Shown: positions 37,167 through 46,204 of the stretch, piece after piece
Numbering within the stretch: position 1 is the stretch's first letter
Layout: every line of letters starts with the position of its first letter
From: Mycobacterium alsense
GTDB lineage: Bacteria > Actinomycetota > Actinomycetes > Mycobacteriales > Mycobacteriaceae
Length of the DNA stretch: 64,000 nt
Direction: 5' to 3'
NCBI RefSeq assembly: GCF_002086635.1
Contig: NZ_MVHD01000007.1
Location: 1 to 64,000 of the forward strand
Made by a program: the position numbers and the translations under genes
Notes under the pieces: model-generated
The model's database searches: none
Told to the model about the DNA's origin: nothing
The model's input: the letters and a program-made list of their open reading frames with translations, nothing else

Positions 37167-39682
37167 CAGCTGATCCTCGCGGATAGGTGAACGGTAGTCC
37201 CGGTGCGGTCGGGCTGAATGTTGACGTCCTGCATAAGCTCTCGCATCAGCGTGATGCCCCGGCCGCGACCGGGGTAGGTGGGCGGTTGCGGGGGCTTCCA
37301 CGAGCCGGTGTCGGTGATGGTCAACTGCACCCGGTCGACCAGTACGGTCGCGCCCAGGGTGACCGTGCCCCCCGGGCTGTGGCGATGCCCGTGTTCGATG
37401 GCGTTGGCGACGGCCTCGCCGGCGGCGATGAGCACGTTGAGGGTCTGGTCGGGGTCCAGCCGGGCCCGGGTCAACCAGCTCCGCAACGCGCTCCGGGTCG
37501 GGGCCAGGTGGTTGACATGCGCGGGAAACGTCAGCTCGAGCGGGGCGGGATGGCGGTAGAGCAGAAGAACGACGTCGTCCTGATAGCCGCCGTCTGGCAC
37601 GAGGCGGGACATGATCTCGTTCGCCAGATCATCCAGGGCGGCGGCGCGGCCGTCCTGAGCGACGGAGGCGACGCGAGAAATGCCGTGGCTCAGCTCAATC
37701 CGTCGGCGTTCGACCAAACCGTCGGTGTAGAGCAGCAGGGTCGCGCGCGCGGGGATGGTCACCTGGGCTTCGGGCCGTGACCAGTCGGGCCGCACCCCCA
37801 GCGCGATGGTGTGGCCACCGTCGAGCATCTCGGTGGTGCCGTCCGGGTGGACCAGGAGGGGCGGCGGGTGCCCCGCGCTGGAGTACACCAATTCGCCGGT
37901 ATCGGGGTTGAGCACCGCGCAGACGGCGGTGGTGCATTGCGCGCCGGGCAGCCGCGAGGCGAAGCGGTCCAGTCGCTCGAGAACAGCGGCGGGGTTGGGG
38001 TAGTCGAACAGCAACGCGCGCCAGGCGCTGCGCACCTGTCCCATGACGGTGGCCGCGGCCAGGCCATGGCCGACGCAGTCGCCGACGATCAGGGCGATGC
38101 GCCCGTCCTCCAGATCGACGATGTCGTACCAGTCACCGCCCACCTGCAGGGGCCGGGTGGCAGCCTGGTAGCGCACCGCGAACCCCGTAGGCAGGTCGTC
38201 GGGACCGAGGATTGCGTTTTGCAGCGCGAGTGCGGTTTCGCGTTGCTGGTCGACCTGGTGTACCCGCTGCAGACCCTGGCCGAGCCGTCCCGCCAGCACG
38301 GTGAGCAGGGTCTGGTCCTCGAGCGTGAACGCCCTTTGCTCGGCCAGCTCGATCCATACGACGAGTACGCCGTCGGGATGCCGCAGCCCGATGCCCGCGC
38401 TCCCGGGCTGTGTCGCGAAGGGGGTGAGCAGGTCGCCGTCGCGCAACGAGCTGAGGGCCTGTTGTGTCTCGGTGGGCAGGTCGGCCCACTGCACGGGCTC
38501 GCGCACCGATACCACGAGCGGTGAGCCGAAGGCCGTGTCGCCAGAGCCGGTGTCGGCCGGGAAGGTGACCGCCAAGACGCGGCGCGCCCGCCACAGTCGG
38601 TACAGTTCCTCGGCGGCGACCCTCACCGCTTCATCGACGGTGTCCGCCTGGGTCAGTTCCTGGTTGAGCGCGTGTTCGCGGCCGGCAGCCAGCGCCAACG
38701 CGATGGCCGCGTGGCGCGCGAAGTCGCTGACGAGGTCGAGATAATCGTGACCGAAGGGAGCCCGCTGCGGGTCGCGGGCCACCGCGATCACCCCGAGCAC
38801 CGCGTCGTCGGCGATCAGCGGCATGACGACTGCCGAACGCTCGCCGACATCGGTGAATCCCTCGATCGGGTATTGGAAGGAGTCGGTGATCAACGGCAGG
38901 CCACGACGGGCCACGCCGCCCGTGGTCGAGCCTTCTATCGGGACCTGCTGACCGATCACCTCCTGCGAGTACCGGCCCGCGGTGACGGCGACGACGAGGC
39001 TGTCGGCTTCGTGGGCCGGCGAAGTGGGCTCCCCCGGAACCAGCAGGATTGCCTGCTCGGCATCCGCCAACTCCAGCGCCCGGTTCACGATGAGCTGCAG
39101 CGGTCCCGTCTGGGGGTCGCCGGACAGCAGTGCGGTCGTGATCTCGCGGCTGGCCTTTGTCCATTTCGCCGATTCGCGTTCCCGCTCGAAGAGCCGCGCG
39201 TTGTCGATGGCGGCCGCCGCCGCGGTGGCCATCGCCCGCACGGCCGCCTCCCGGGTGTCGGAGAACGCCCGACCGGGCCGGTCTTCAACCAGGTACAGGC
39301 TCCCGAACTCGGCCCCGCGCACCGTGATGGGGATCCCCAGGAGCGCCCGCATCGGCGGTTCGTGCGCGGCCAGGCCGCTGGCCTGCGGGTAAGCACTGAG
39401 GTCGTCGATGCGAAGCCCCTCACCCACCGGCAGCTCGCCGAGCCGCTGCGCCGTCTCGTCGTCGATTCCCGCGCGGATGAAGGAGGCCAGGGCGCCGTCG
39501 GCCGCGCGTATGCCCAAAGCCCCGTAGGGGGCGCCGGTCAGCTCCATCGCCACCTTGACGACGCGCTTCAGGGTCACATCCAGGTTGAGATCCGAGCCGA
39601 TCTCGACGATGACCCGCACCAGTCGTTCCATCTGGTCGCGAGACGCCACCAGCTCGTCGTGCTGCTCATTTCCCGGGCTCAC
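37166..39682 (-). CDS. Multi-GAF, SpoIIE-type phosphatase with C-terminal ATPase (RsbU-RsbW-like)
   Basis: An 838-residue sensor. Two clear GAF domains (about 20-165 and 185-330) and a third GAF-like region (about 345-470) precede a PPM/SpoIIE phosphatase (about 490-690), whose metal-binding motifs are GGDWYD and GDCVGHG. The last 130 residues are an HATPase_c anti-sigma-type kinase domain (NVLIAAGEAVANAIEHGHR, N-box). The combination of phosphatase and kinase with an adjacent STAS protein matches the RsbU-RsbW-RsbV logic fused in M. tuberculosis Rv1364c. The start is GTG 39682. No sigma factor gene is in the window, so the target is elsewhere. Confidence 0.88.
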   Translation of the reverse strand: MSPGNEQHDELVASRDQMERLVRVIVEIGSDLNLDVTLKRVVKVAMELTGAPYGALGIRAADGALASFIRAGIDDETAQRLGELPVGEGLRIDDLSAYPQASGLAAHEPPMRALLGIPITVRGAEFGSLYLVEDRPGRAFSDTREAAVRAMATAAAAAIDNARLFERERESAKWTKASREITTALLSGDPQTGPLQLIVNRALELADAEQAILLVPGEPTSPAHEADSLVVAVTAGRYSQEVIGQQVPIEGSTTGGVARRGLPLITDSFQYPIEGFTDVGERSAVVMPLIADDAVLGVIAVARDPQRAPFGHDYLDLVSDFARHAAIALALAAGREHALNQELTQADTVDEAVRVAAEELYRLWRARRVLAVTFPADTGSGDTAFGSPLVVSVREPVQWADLPTETQQALSSLRDGDLLTPFATQPGSAGIGLRHPDGVLVVWIELAEQRAFTLEDQTLLTVLAGRLGQGLQRVHQVDQQRETALALQNAILGPDDLPTGFAVRYQAATRPLQVGGDWYDIVDLEDGRIALIVGDCVGHGLAAATVMGQVRSAWRALLFDYPNPAAVLERLDRFASRLPGAQCTTAVCAVLNPDTGELVYSSAGHPPPLLVHPDGTTEMLDGGHTIALGVRPDWSRPEAQVTIPARATLLLYTDGLVERRRIELSHGISRVASVAQDGRAAALDDLANEIMSRLVPDGGYQDDVVLLLYRHPAPLELTFPAHVNHLAPTRSALRSWLTRARLDPDQTLNVLIAAGEAVANAIEHGHRHSPGGTVTLGATVLVDRVQLTITDTGSWKPPQPPTYPGRGRGITLMRELMQDVNIQPDRTGTTVHLSARIS

Positions 39683-39815
39683 CGGTTCACCCGGCCCTGC
39701 CCGGTGAACGCGGATCCCCCGCCGTCGCGTTCCATAGCTACCAACCTATCGGTCGACAGGGCGGGCGCGGCGGCGCATCGCCATTGTTCCTGGCCGGTGG
39801 CGGTGAGTGCCGGGA

Positions 39816-40721
39816 TCATCGTTTCGATGCGGTGCCGCGGCGTCGTGGCGTGCGGTGGGCGGCCAGCACGTCGTCGTTTGCCAGCGTTTGCGCCTGAGCG
39901 GCCAGTGTCGATGCCCCGTGGGCGTGGGCGATCGCCTCTTGCTCGTTGCTGGCTTGTTTGCCGTGCGCCGCTGCCAGCTGCCGTCTGGCCTCGTCGAGGC
40001 GGGCCCTGGCCTGGCCGCCGACGCTGTCGCCGTGCCTGGCGACGTAGTCGGAAATCTGGCGCAGTCTGGCCTCGGCGGTGGCCACCGCCTGGCCCAACGA
40101 CGGGTCGTGCCCGTCGCCGGGGTCGATCCGCCGCGCGGCGCGCCGGCGGCGACGCGCGCGATAGAGCAGGAGTATCAGCACGACGAGGACCAGCGCGGCG
40201 ATGACGACGCCGATCGCGAACGGCAGCCAGCTCTGCTTTGCCGGGGCCACCGGCGTGTCCAACCCGTCCGCCGCGGCGACCGCGGCACCGCTCCAGTCCC
40301 TGGCGGCCACCGCCGGTTCGATTCGATTGCTGCGCAACGTGTTTGACCCGTCGGCGCTGAGCAGATTTGGTGGCGCGATGAACGAGTACCGCTTGGTCTT
40401 GGTGGCCACCGCCAGAAGCGCGTCGTGGTCACCCATCCCGGTGGCGTCGCGGGTCTGGTTGGCCCAGTTGTCGGGTTTGAAGTTGGAGAAGTTGTCGACG
40501 TAGACCACCCACAGTTGAATGTGGCGATCGCGATGGAGCCGTTCGATTGCGGAGCTGACGGCGGCCCGCTTGTAGTCCGCCAGCACCCCGGAGCTGTCGG
40601 TGATGTGGTCCGTGAGCTTAGCGGGTGGTTGCGCGCCGGTGGGGCTTGCCAACAGCACGCCCGTCGTGAGGCCTGTAATCAGGATCGTCAGGGCGACTCC
40701 GAGCAGCCGGACAACGCGCAT
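39816..40721 (-). CDS. TPM-domain membrane protein
   Basis: A 301-residue exported protein. A signal peptide (residues 1-30, VALTILITGLTTGVLLAS) is followed by a TPM/YgcG-type domain (LTDHITDSSGVLADYKRAAV, about 35-155). One transmembrane helix lies near 165-187, followed by an RRRRRAARR cytoplasmic anchor. The remaining 110 residues are a helical, probably coiled, Ala/Arg-rich cytoplasmic tail. TPM domains (Psb32, MOLO-1) assist membrane complexes, but their role in mycobacteria is not established. It is separated from its neighbours by 133 bp and 59 bp, in the same direction as the STAS and nitroreductase genes. Confidence 0.82.
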   Translation of the reverse strand: MRVVRLLGVALTILITGLTTGVLLASPTGAQPPAKLTDHITDSSGVLADYKRAAVSSAIERLHRDRHIQLWVVYVDNFSNFKPDNWANQTRDATGMGDHDALLAVATKTKRYSFIAPPNLLSADGSNTLRSNRIEPAVAARDWSGAAVAAADGLDTPVAPAKQSWLPFAIGVVIAALVLVVLILLLYRARRRRRAARRIDPGDGHDPSLGQAVATAEARLRQISDYVARHGDSVGGQARARLDEARRQLAAAHGKQASNEQEAIAHAHGASTLAAQAQTLANDDVLAAHRTPRRRGTASKR

Positions 40722-40780
40722 ACAGGTAATCTAGCCGCCTTCTGGCGCGACGAGGGCTCGGTTTCAGCCGCCGTCGCTGG

Positions 40781-41485
40781 TCATCCGGCGGCGGGCAGGA
40801 CGGTCGCCGCTGCGTCCCGGGGCGGCCACAGCGGCTGGGGCACCTCGACACCGAACGGACCGTCCCAGCGATTGCGGGATGAAACCTCATGCACCGGACG
40901 CCGGTTGGCCGCCACGCCCCACTTGCCCCGCGGGTAGCCGAGGGCCAGCATGGCAGACATCTTCCAGCCTTCGTCGACCGGCACGCCCAGCATCTCGTTC
41001 ACCCGATCCGCGAAATTGCGGAGCACCATCGTCATGACGCCGCCGACGCCCTCGGCGCGCGCGGCGAGGAGCGCGCTCCAGATCGCCGGGTAGATGTTGG
41101 CGCCGCCGAGGTCGTCGATGGCAAAGACGAAGAGCAACAAGGGGATTTCCTCGAAATGGTCCGCGAGGTAGTTTCCGGAGCCTTGCATCCGGCGCATCGT
41201 CTCGGCATGCGCGCCCGCGTCCGCACCGGGGGCCGTCGCCACCATCGGTCCGGCCCCGGCGCTGAACTTTTCGTACTCGATGGCGCGGGCCTGCCGGAAC
41301 AGTTGGGCGAATGCGCGGATGAGTTCGCGATCGTCGACGGCGACGAAGTGCCAGCGCTGGGTGTTGCCCCCGTTGGGGGCGCGCACGGCCGCGTCGAGGA
41401 TGCGGGCCTGGGTGTCCAGCGGGATGGGATCCGGCCGCAGCCGACGCATCATCCTGGTGGTGTAGAGCGCCTCGTAGATGTCCAT
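40781..41485 (-). CDS. Nitroreductase-family flavoprotein
   Basis: A 234-residue protein starting at ATG 41483-41485 after AGGAG. The N-terminal MMRRLRPDPIP and APNGGNTQRWHFVAV segments are the flavin-binding landmarks of the nitroreductase family. The C-terminal GYPRGKWG closes the fold. Family members reduce nitro compounds or quinones, or act as dehydrogenases, with FMN. The substrate is unknown. It is the last gene of a three-gene operon with an HD-domain protein and an alpha/beta hydrolase; the gap to the HD gene is 17 bp. Confidence 0.85.
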   Translation of the reverse strand: MDIYEALYTTRMMRRLRPDPIPLDTQARILDAAVRAPNGGNTQRWHFVAVDDRELIRAFAQLFRQARAIEYEKFSAGAGPMVATAPGADAGAHAETMRRMQGSGNYLADHFEEIPLLLFVFAIDDLGGANIYPAIWSALLAARAEGVGGVMTMVLRNFADRVNEMLGVPVDEGWKMSAMLALGYPRGKWGVAANRRPVHEVSSRNRWDGPFGVEVPQPLWPPRDAAATVLPAAG

Positions 41486-41502
41486 TTTCCGGCTCCTTTC
41501 CG

Positions 41503-42153
41503 CTATTCGGGCCAACTGCTGTTGAGTACGTGGTCGACCATGTTGCCGCGCTGGAACGACGGGTCGAAGTGCGCCAGCACATCGGCGTTCATCGTCCCGA
41601 ACGTGCTGTGTGGGCGGTGCTTCATGCCGTCGTTGAAGGCCACCAGGATCCGGTTCTTGAAGTCGGGGCGCGGATGGGCGGCGACCACCGCGTCGATCGC
41701 TTCGGTGCTGAGGTCCTCGCGGCCGACGCCGACCACGTCGGTCTTGACACCCGCTGCGAGCAAGGCGGTTTCGGGGTCGAGGCGCGCGGGAACTTCGGGC
41801 GTCGTGTGCAGCGCGATGCCGAGCCACACCTTGTCGGCCTCGGGTTGCCCGACGCCGTGTTGCAGCAGGAAGTCGCGCGCCGCGTCGGCGCCGTCGATTT
41901 CGAAGCGTTGCATCGAGGTGCCGTAGCGGGCGGTGAGGCCGAGGTCGTGGAACATCGCCCCTACGTAGAGGAGCTCCGGGTCCGGCCGCAGGCCCAGCCG
42001 GCGTCCGTGCAGCGCGCCGAAGAGGAACACACGGCGGGAATGGTGAAAGAGCACATCGTCCTCGGCGCCACGCACGAACGCGGTCGCCTCTCGGACGAGC
42101 GCGGTGTCGGGTACGACGACGCCGGCGATGGTTTCCATCGATCGATTGGCCAC
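41503..42153 (-). CDS. HD-domain phosphohydrolase-like protein
   Basis: A 216-residue HD-domain protein. H38 (FHHSRRVF) and H69-D70 (MFHDLGL) are the first metal-binding residues. Later conserved points are AARDFLLQHG and ALHTTPEVP. The closest pattern is the cyanamide hydratase/HD family of metal-dependent enzymes, rather than ppGpp hydrolases. The substrate is not predictable. It lies between the alpha/beta hydrolase (27-bp gap) and the nitroreductase. Confidence 0.82.
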   Translation of the reverse strand: MANRSMETIAGVVVPDTALVREATAFVRGAEDDVLFHHSRRVFLFGALHGRRLGLRPDPELLYVGAMFHDLGLTARYGTSMQRFEIDGADAARDFLLQHGVGQPEADKVWLGIALHTTPEVPARLDPETALLAAGVKTDVVGVGREDLSTEAIDAVVAAHPRPDFKNRILVAFNDGMKHRPHSTFGTMNADVLAHFDPSFQRGNMVDHVLNSSWPE

Positions 42154-42180
42154 GATCCCCGTCTCCTCCGTCGGATCAGC

Positions 42181-43056
42181 TCAGTTTCCGCCGCTGCGGC
42201 GCCGGTGTAGCGACGGGATGCGGCCCCTTTTCCCACAGATTCCGACACGCGTGGTGGTGATCCGCTTGGCGGGGGCGTCCCGGTCGAATTCCAGCACCGC
42301 GCGGGCGAAGCATCGTGGGTCGTAGTCGATCCCCTGGTGGCCCTGGCCGCGCAACGCGGCGATCGTGGTGCCCGGGATTTTCGCGGCGACGGCAGCGGCG
42401 GCCGCGCAAAAATACGCGGGGCTTTCGGTGCCGAGCAACATGCGGACCGGCACGGTGATCGTGGCCTGCCGCTCGGTGAGGCTGTAGGCGCCGGCCTCCG
42501 CGAGTTCACGGGCGGCGGTGTGGCCGATCGATGCGGCGACGTACGGAAATTCGCGGTCGGCAAGGTCTTTGATGGCCGACTCGGCTAGGTGCAGGGTTTC
42601 GCGGTAGAACGCTTCGAGGATTTCGCGCGGGTCGGACATCGTCGTGATCCGTGCCACCCCCTCCGGTGAGCTGACGTCGAGGTCCGGCGACGGGATGGGC
42701 GGCTCGTAGAGCACGATCCGGCGGAAAGCGGGTGTGATCAGGGCGGCTTCCAGGACCGCGAGCGCCCCGTAGGAATGCCCGACGACGTAGACGTTGCCGC
42801 CGACTGCCGCGGCGACGGCCGCGACATCCTCGGCTTCGCGTCCCAGGCTGTAGGGCCCGGCCTCGGCCGTGCTGAGCCCCCGGCCGCGGCGGTCCATCGC
42901 GTGGACGGTATAGCGCTGCGCCAGCGCCGACGTCACCGCGCGCCAGCGCGCACGCGTGCCGGTGCTGCCATGGACGAGCAGCAGGGGCGGTCCCGCACCG
43001 ACGGATTCGTAGCCGATCACGGTGCCGTCGGGGGAAATCACGGTCGTCGTGCCCAA
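42181..43056 (-). CDS. Alpha/beta hydrolase (serine type)
   Basis: A 291-residue hydrolase. VHGSTGT is the oxyanion-hole region, GHSYG has the Ser nucleophile near residue 95, and the C-terminal GQGHQ (His) closes the triad. The last 25 residues (GKRGRIPSLHRRR) are basic and look like an extension. The start codon is TTG 43056, or possibly GTG 43041. It is the first gene of a three-gene minus-strand operon and is divergent from the LLM oxidoreductase gene across 142 bp. Confidence 0.82.
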   Translation of the reverse strand: MGTTTVISPDGTVIGYESVGAGPPLLLVHGSTGTRARWRAVTSALAQRYTVHAMDRRGRGLSTAEAGPYSLGREAEDVAAVAAAVGGNVYVVGHSYGALAVLEAALITPAFRRIVLYEPPIPSPDLDVSSPEGVARITTMSDPREILEAFYRETLHLAESAIKDLADREFPYVAASIGHTAARELAEAGAYSLTERQATITVPVRMLLGTESPAYFCAAAAAVAAKIPGTTIAALRGQGHQGIDYDPRCFARAVLEFDRDAPAKRITTTRVGICGKRGRIPSLHRRRSGGN

Positions 43057-43198
43057 TGCAACCGCGACGCAGCCTCGTGATTGCCGTCGGGATGTGCCAT
43101 GTTTCCCACAGATGCGGACAGCTTCTACCCCACCGAAATTCGTGACGCCGGGTGGTTGCTGTCTGCTACAAACATCACGACTACCTGAGGGGTTCTGA

Positions 43199-44155
43199 AT
43201 GCAACTCGGGCTTCGTCTGCCCCAGAGATTGGGAGTCGACCTACAACACGAAGTGGTCGAAGCGGCCCGAACGGCCGAAGCGGCCGGATACGCGAGTGTG
43301 TGGACCTACGAGCGGCTGCTGTTCCCGCAGACCCCCGCCGAACCGTATGCCCCGCCGAACGTGCCGTGGCCGGAAAGCTCCCGGCAGGCCGCCGATCCCC
43401 TGGCGGTCCTCGCGGCAGCGGCGGCGGCGACCGAGAAGGTGCGCCTGGGCACCTCCGTGCTGATCGCCGCGTTGCATACACCCGTCCAGCTGGCGAAGGC
43501 GCTGGCCACCATCGATCAGATCAGCGGCGGCCGCATGGTCGCGGGCCTGGGCACCGGCTGGTCCACCGACGAACTTCAGGCCACCGGGGCCACCCGGGCG
43601 GATCGCGGCCGCTTCCTCGACGAGACGCTGGACGTCTTCGATGCCGTGTGGGGACCCGACCCGGTGACCTTCCGGGGTCCGCGCGTCGTCATCGACAACG
43701 CAGCGGTCCTGCCCAAGCCCGTCGGAAAAATTCCCGTGCTGCTCGGCGGCGGCGGCAGCAACCTGGGCCGCGGCACGAGTTCCCGTGCCCTGCAACGCAT
43801 TGCCACACGCGCGGATGGCTGGCTGCCGCTGCTGACCACTCCCGGGCCGGCCGGGGCCGCCGCCCTGCGCGCAAGCTGGGACCGCATCCGGGAAGCTGCG
43901 TTCCAGTTCGGCCGGGACGCGAGCCGGATGCGGCTGGTCGTGGTGGGCAACGTGACCTTCACCGACCGACCGGCGGGATCCGACCGGCCGGCGTTCGTAG
44001 GCACCCTCGACCAGGTCATGGACGATGTCCGAACGGCCGCGGAGGCCGGCGCGGACGAGCTCATCGTGGACCTCAATCTGCAGGACTGGTTCGTCAGCAC
44101 TCGACAGATGCTCGAGACGGCGGTGGAGATCCGCGAACGGGCCGCGGCCCTCTGA
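43199..44155 (+). CDS. LLM-class F420-dependent oxidoreductase
   Basis: A 318-residue luciferase-like protein. The opening MQLGLRLPQRLG, EAAGYASVWTYERL, KVRLGTSVLIAALHTPVQLA and RMVAGLGTGW are the ordered landmarks of the mycobacterial TIGR03619-type LLM family. Members usually use F420 (sometimes FMN) to transfer hydride to small ketones, aldehydes or sugars. The ATG has a GAGGGG ribosome site. The gene is monocistronic. The substrate is unknown. Confidence 0.88.
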   Translation: MQLGLRLPQRLGVDLQHEVVEAARTAEAAGYASVWTYERLLFPQTPAEPYAPPNVPWPESSRQAADPLAVLAAAAAATEKVRLGTSVLIAALHTPVQLAKALATIDQISGGRMVAGLGTGWSTDELQATGATRADRGRFLDETLDVFDAVWGPDPVTFRGPRVVIDNAAVLPKPVGKIPVLLGGGGSNLGRGTSSRALQRIATRADGWLPLLTTPGPAGAAALRASWDRIREAAFQFGRDASRMRLVVVGNVTFTDRPAGSDRPAFVGTLDQVMDDVRTAAEAGADELIVDLNLQDWFVSTRQMLETAVEIRERAAAL

Positions 44156-44336
44156 TCGATGCGGGGTTGTATAAATCGGCGGACGCGGGGGCCGAGCCGC
44201 GCTAGGCTAAGCGGCTCGGGCAGACATTAGGGGCCGCGCCGGCCGGGCGCGAAAACGCAACAAAGAAGCAACGCCGGCGGCGGCCATTGGCCCACTCGGG
44301 GCGCCACGGACTGCCTGCGCGCCCAGGGAGATGCGA

Positions 44337-44582
44337 ATGAAACCGAGATGGAAGACAGCAATCATCGGCGCTGTGGCCCCACTCCTTTTTGGGGCGGGTA
44401 TTGCGGTGGCACCGATCGCAGCAGCGGTTCCCTTCCCGCAGGGTTGCGGGCAGTGGCCGGAACCACCGTGCAGCCCGGGAGTGCCGAAACCGGCGACCCA
44501 GAGTGATCCCAACGGCGCCCCGTACTGGTGGGAAGACAGCACCGGCCGGCATTGGTGCCCACCAGAATGCTTGACGAATTAG
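44337..44582 (+). CDS. Small secreted protein
   Basis: An 81-residue exported protein. The signal peptide reads KTAIIGAVAPLLFGAGIAV and ends near AAAVP. The mature part is about 50 residues, rich in Pro and Trp, with four Cys (QGCGQW, PPCSPG, HWCPPECL) that could form two disulfides. The family is unknown. ATG 44337 is preferred because AGGGAG lies seven bases upstream; ATG 44331 is too close to it. It converges with the MoxR-VWA cluster, leaving a 12-bp gap. Confidence 0.72.
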   Translation: MKPRWKTAIIGAVAPLLFGAGIAVAPIAAAVPFPQGCGQWPEPPCSPGVPKPATQSDPNGAPYWWEDSTGRHWCPPECLTN

Positions 44583-44594
44583 GAGGTTAGGCCC

Positions 44595-45284
44595 CTAGCC
44601 GCCCGGCGGGGCGGCGGCGGCCGCATCCCGCAATATCTGCTGCAGCTTCTCGAGCGGATCGCCCCCGGCGGGGTCAAGCCGGCGCGGCGGGATCTCCCGG
44701 CCGTCGGGTGTGACCGCGGCGGGCGGCGGCGCGGCTGGCGGCGCGTTGAGGGCGGCCCTCTTGGCCGCCAACCGGTTCGCGGCGTCCTGGCGGATGGACC
44801 GCCGCTGCGGGTCCGGGTCGTCGTTGCCGACGAAGCAGGCGCGCGGCGCGGCGTCGACGACGGCCAGCGCACTCGCATATCGTTCCTCGGCGCGTGCCCG
44901 GTCTCCTGTCGCCACGCCCCGGTCGCCCTGGGTTTCGCGGACAAGTTCGAGATTGACCCGCACCGGGCAGGAGCGGGCGGCATCCGTGCGCGCGAGCGCG
45001 GCGGAGAAGTCGGTGTCGGCATCTTCGAGCCGGCCGTCCAGCACCGCGGCGGCGCCCGCGGCGAACGGCGCCCTCGCCGGTTCCACCACGTTGGCCACGC
45101 CGAGGATCGTCGCATCGGCCCGCGCCGTGTCCGCGTCACCGCGCGCGAATGCGGAGACGGCCGAATTGCCGGCCAACACAACGGAAATCAGTTTGAGAGC
45201 GACCAGCACCGCGACGATGCTCAGCGGCGCCGAGCAGATCAGCAGCCGCCGTCGCAGCCGCAATCGCGCCGGTCGGCGCGTCAC
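44595..45284 (-). CDS. Membrane-anchored TPR-like protein of the MoxR-VWA cluster
   Basis: A 229-residue protein with a basic N-terminus (RRPARLRLRRRLLI) and one transmembrane helix (residues 15-40). A helical domain with TPR-like spacing follows (FAAGAAAVLDGRLEDADTDF). The Pro/Ala-rich tail ends in DPLEKLQQILRDAA. GTG 45282-45284 overlaps the upstream stop by 4 bp. It is the last gene of the six-gene cluster. Comparable clusters often end with such a TPR protein that may scaffold the VWA partners. Confidence 0.72.
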   Translation of the reverse strand: MTRRPARLRLRRRLLICSAPLSIVAVLVALKLISVVLAGNSAVSAFARGDADTARADATILGVANVVEPARAPFAAGAAAVLDGRLEDADTDFSAALARTDAARSCPVRVNLELVRETQGDRGVATGDRARAEERYASALAVVDAAPRACFVGNDDPDPQRRSIRQDAANRLAAKRAALNAPPAAPPPAAVTPDGREIPPRRLDPAGGDPLEKLQQILRDAAAAAPPGG

Positions 45285-46204
45285 GATGCCGAGTCCCGTC
45301 GGGCGATGCGACCGCGCCGGAACTCGCGGACCGACAGGTAGATCTCGGCGAGCAGCAGCCCCGCCGCGAGCAGCGCGGGCAGCCAGTACAGCTCGCTCCG
45401 ATCGACGCCCGTGCCGTGCGGCGCTTCTGGCAGGTCTAGCCGAAGCGGCTGACCGGGATCCCGGTGGATGTAGTGCACGCCGAGTTGGTCCGCGATGCGC
45501 CGCAATTGGGCGTCGTCGATCGCCTCGCTGCGGCCGTAGCCGAGCACCGCACCGCCGGCCACCGATCCCCGCAGGACGTTGAAGTCGCCCTGCGGCGCGC
45601 GCGAACCGCGCGCACCGGAGCCGAAGTACAACACCGCGTTCCGCGAACCCGGATACTGCTGGGTCGCCTGGACCAGCTGGTATCGCAGCAGGTTGTCCGC
45701 GGCCCCCGCGTTCACGTCGGGGCCCGCGTTGTGGGCTCCCAGCGCTGCGACGGTGGGGTGCAGGCTCCAAACGTCCTCGGACAGCGGCCAATCGAGCGAG
45801 GCCCGCGAGTCAAAGCCGACCAGCGCGTACCGTGCCGCGGGGTACTGCTTGATCACCGCAGCGATGTCGGCACGCACGCCGGCGATCCGCGGCTGGTCGT
45901 TGCCCGGCGTGCCGTAGTCCTCGACACCGGAGTCGGCCGATCGATCGACGACAAGGAACACGTTGAGATCGGCGCCGGCTGCGTTTGTTCCCCAGCGATT
46001 TTCGTCGCGGAGAATCGCCGGCCGGGCGGTCGCCGTGATGAGCAGCAGCACCGCGAGGGTCACCCCGGTCCACCGCAGCGCCGCACGGCCCCGGCGGCGC
46101 CCCGCCGAGAGGAGCACCTGGCGCAGTGCCACCAGGCGCGCAAGGAGGAGCGCACCGGCGACGACGGCGAGGATCGGCCAGGGCAGCACGGGTTGGAACG
46201 TCAT
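45281..46204 (-). CDS. VWA-domain membrane protein
   Basis: A 307-residue protein with transmembrane helices at both ends (residues 7-30 and about 270-290), which places the central VWA domain outside the membrane plane. The metal-ion site is partly kept, with VVDRSAD in place of DxSxS. It overlaps both neighbours by 4 bp (ATGA and GTGA), so the cluster is translationally coupled. In MoxR-AAA systems, VWA proteins act as adaptor or substrate partners. Confidence 0.82.
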   Translation of the reverse strand: MTFQPVLPWPILAVVAGALLLARLVALRQVLLSAGRRRGRAALRWTGVTLAVLLLITATARPAILRDENRWGTNAAGADLNVFLVVDRSADSGVEDYGTPGNDQPRIAGVRADIAAVIKQYPAARYALVGFDSRASLDWPLSEDVWSLHPTVAALGAHNAGPDVNAGAADNLLRYQLVQATQQYPGSRNAVLYFGSGARGSRAPQGDFNVLRGSVAGGAVLGYGRSEAIDDAQLRRIADQLGVHYIHRDPGQPLRLDLPEAPHGTGVDRSELYWLPALLAAGLLLAEIYLSVREFRRGRIARRDSAS

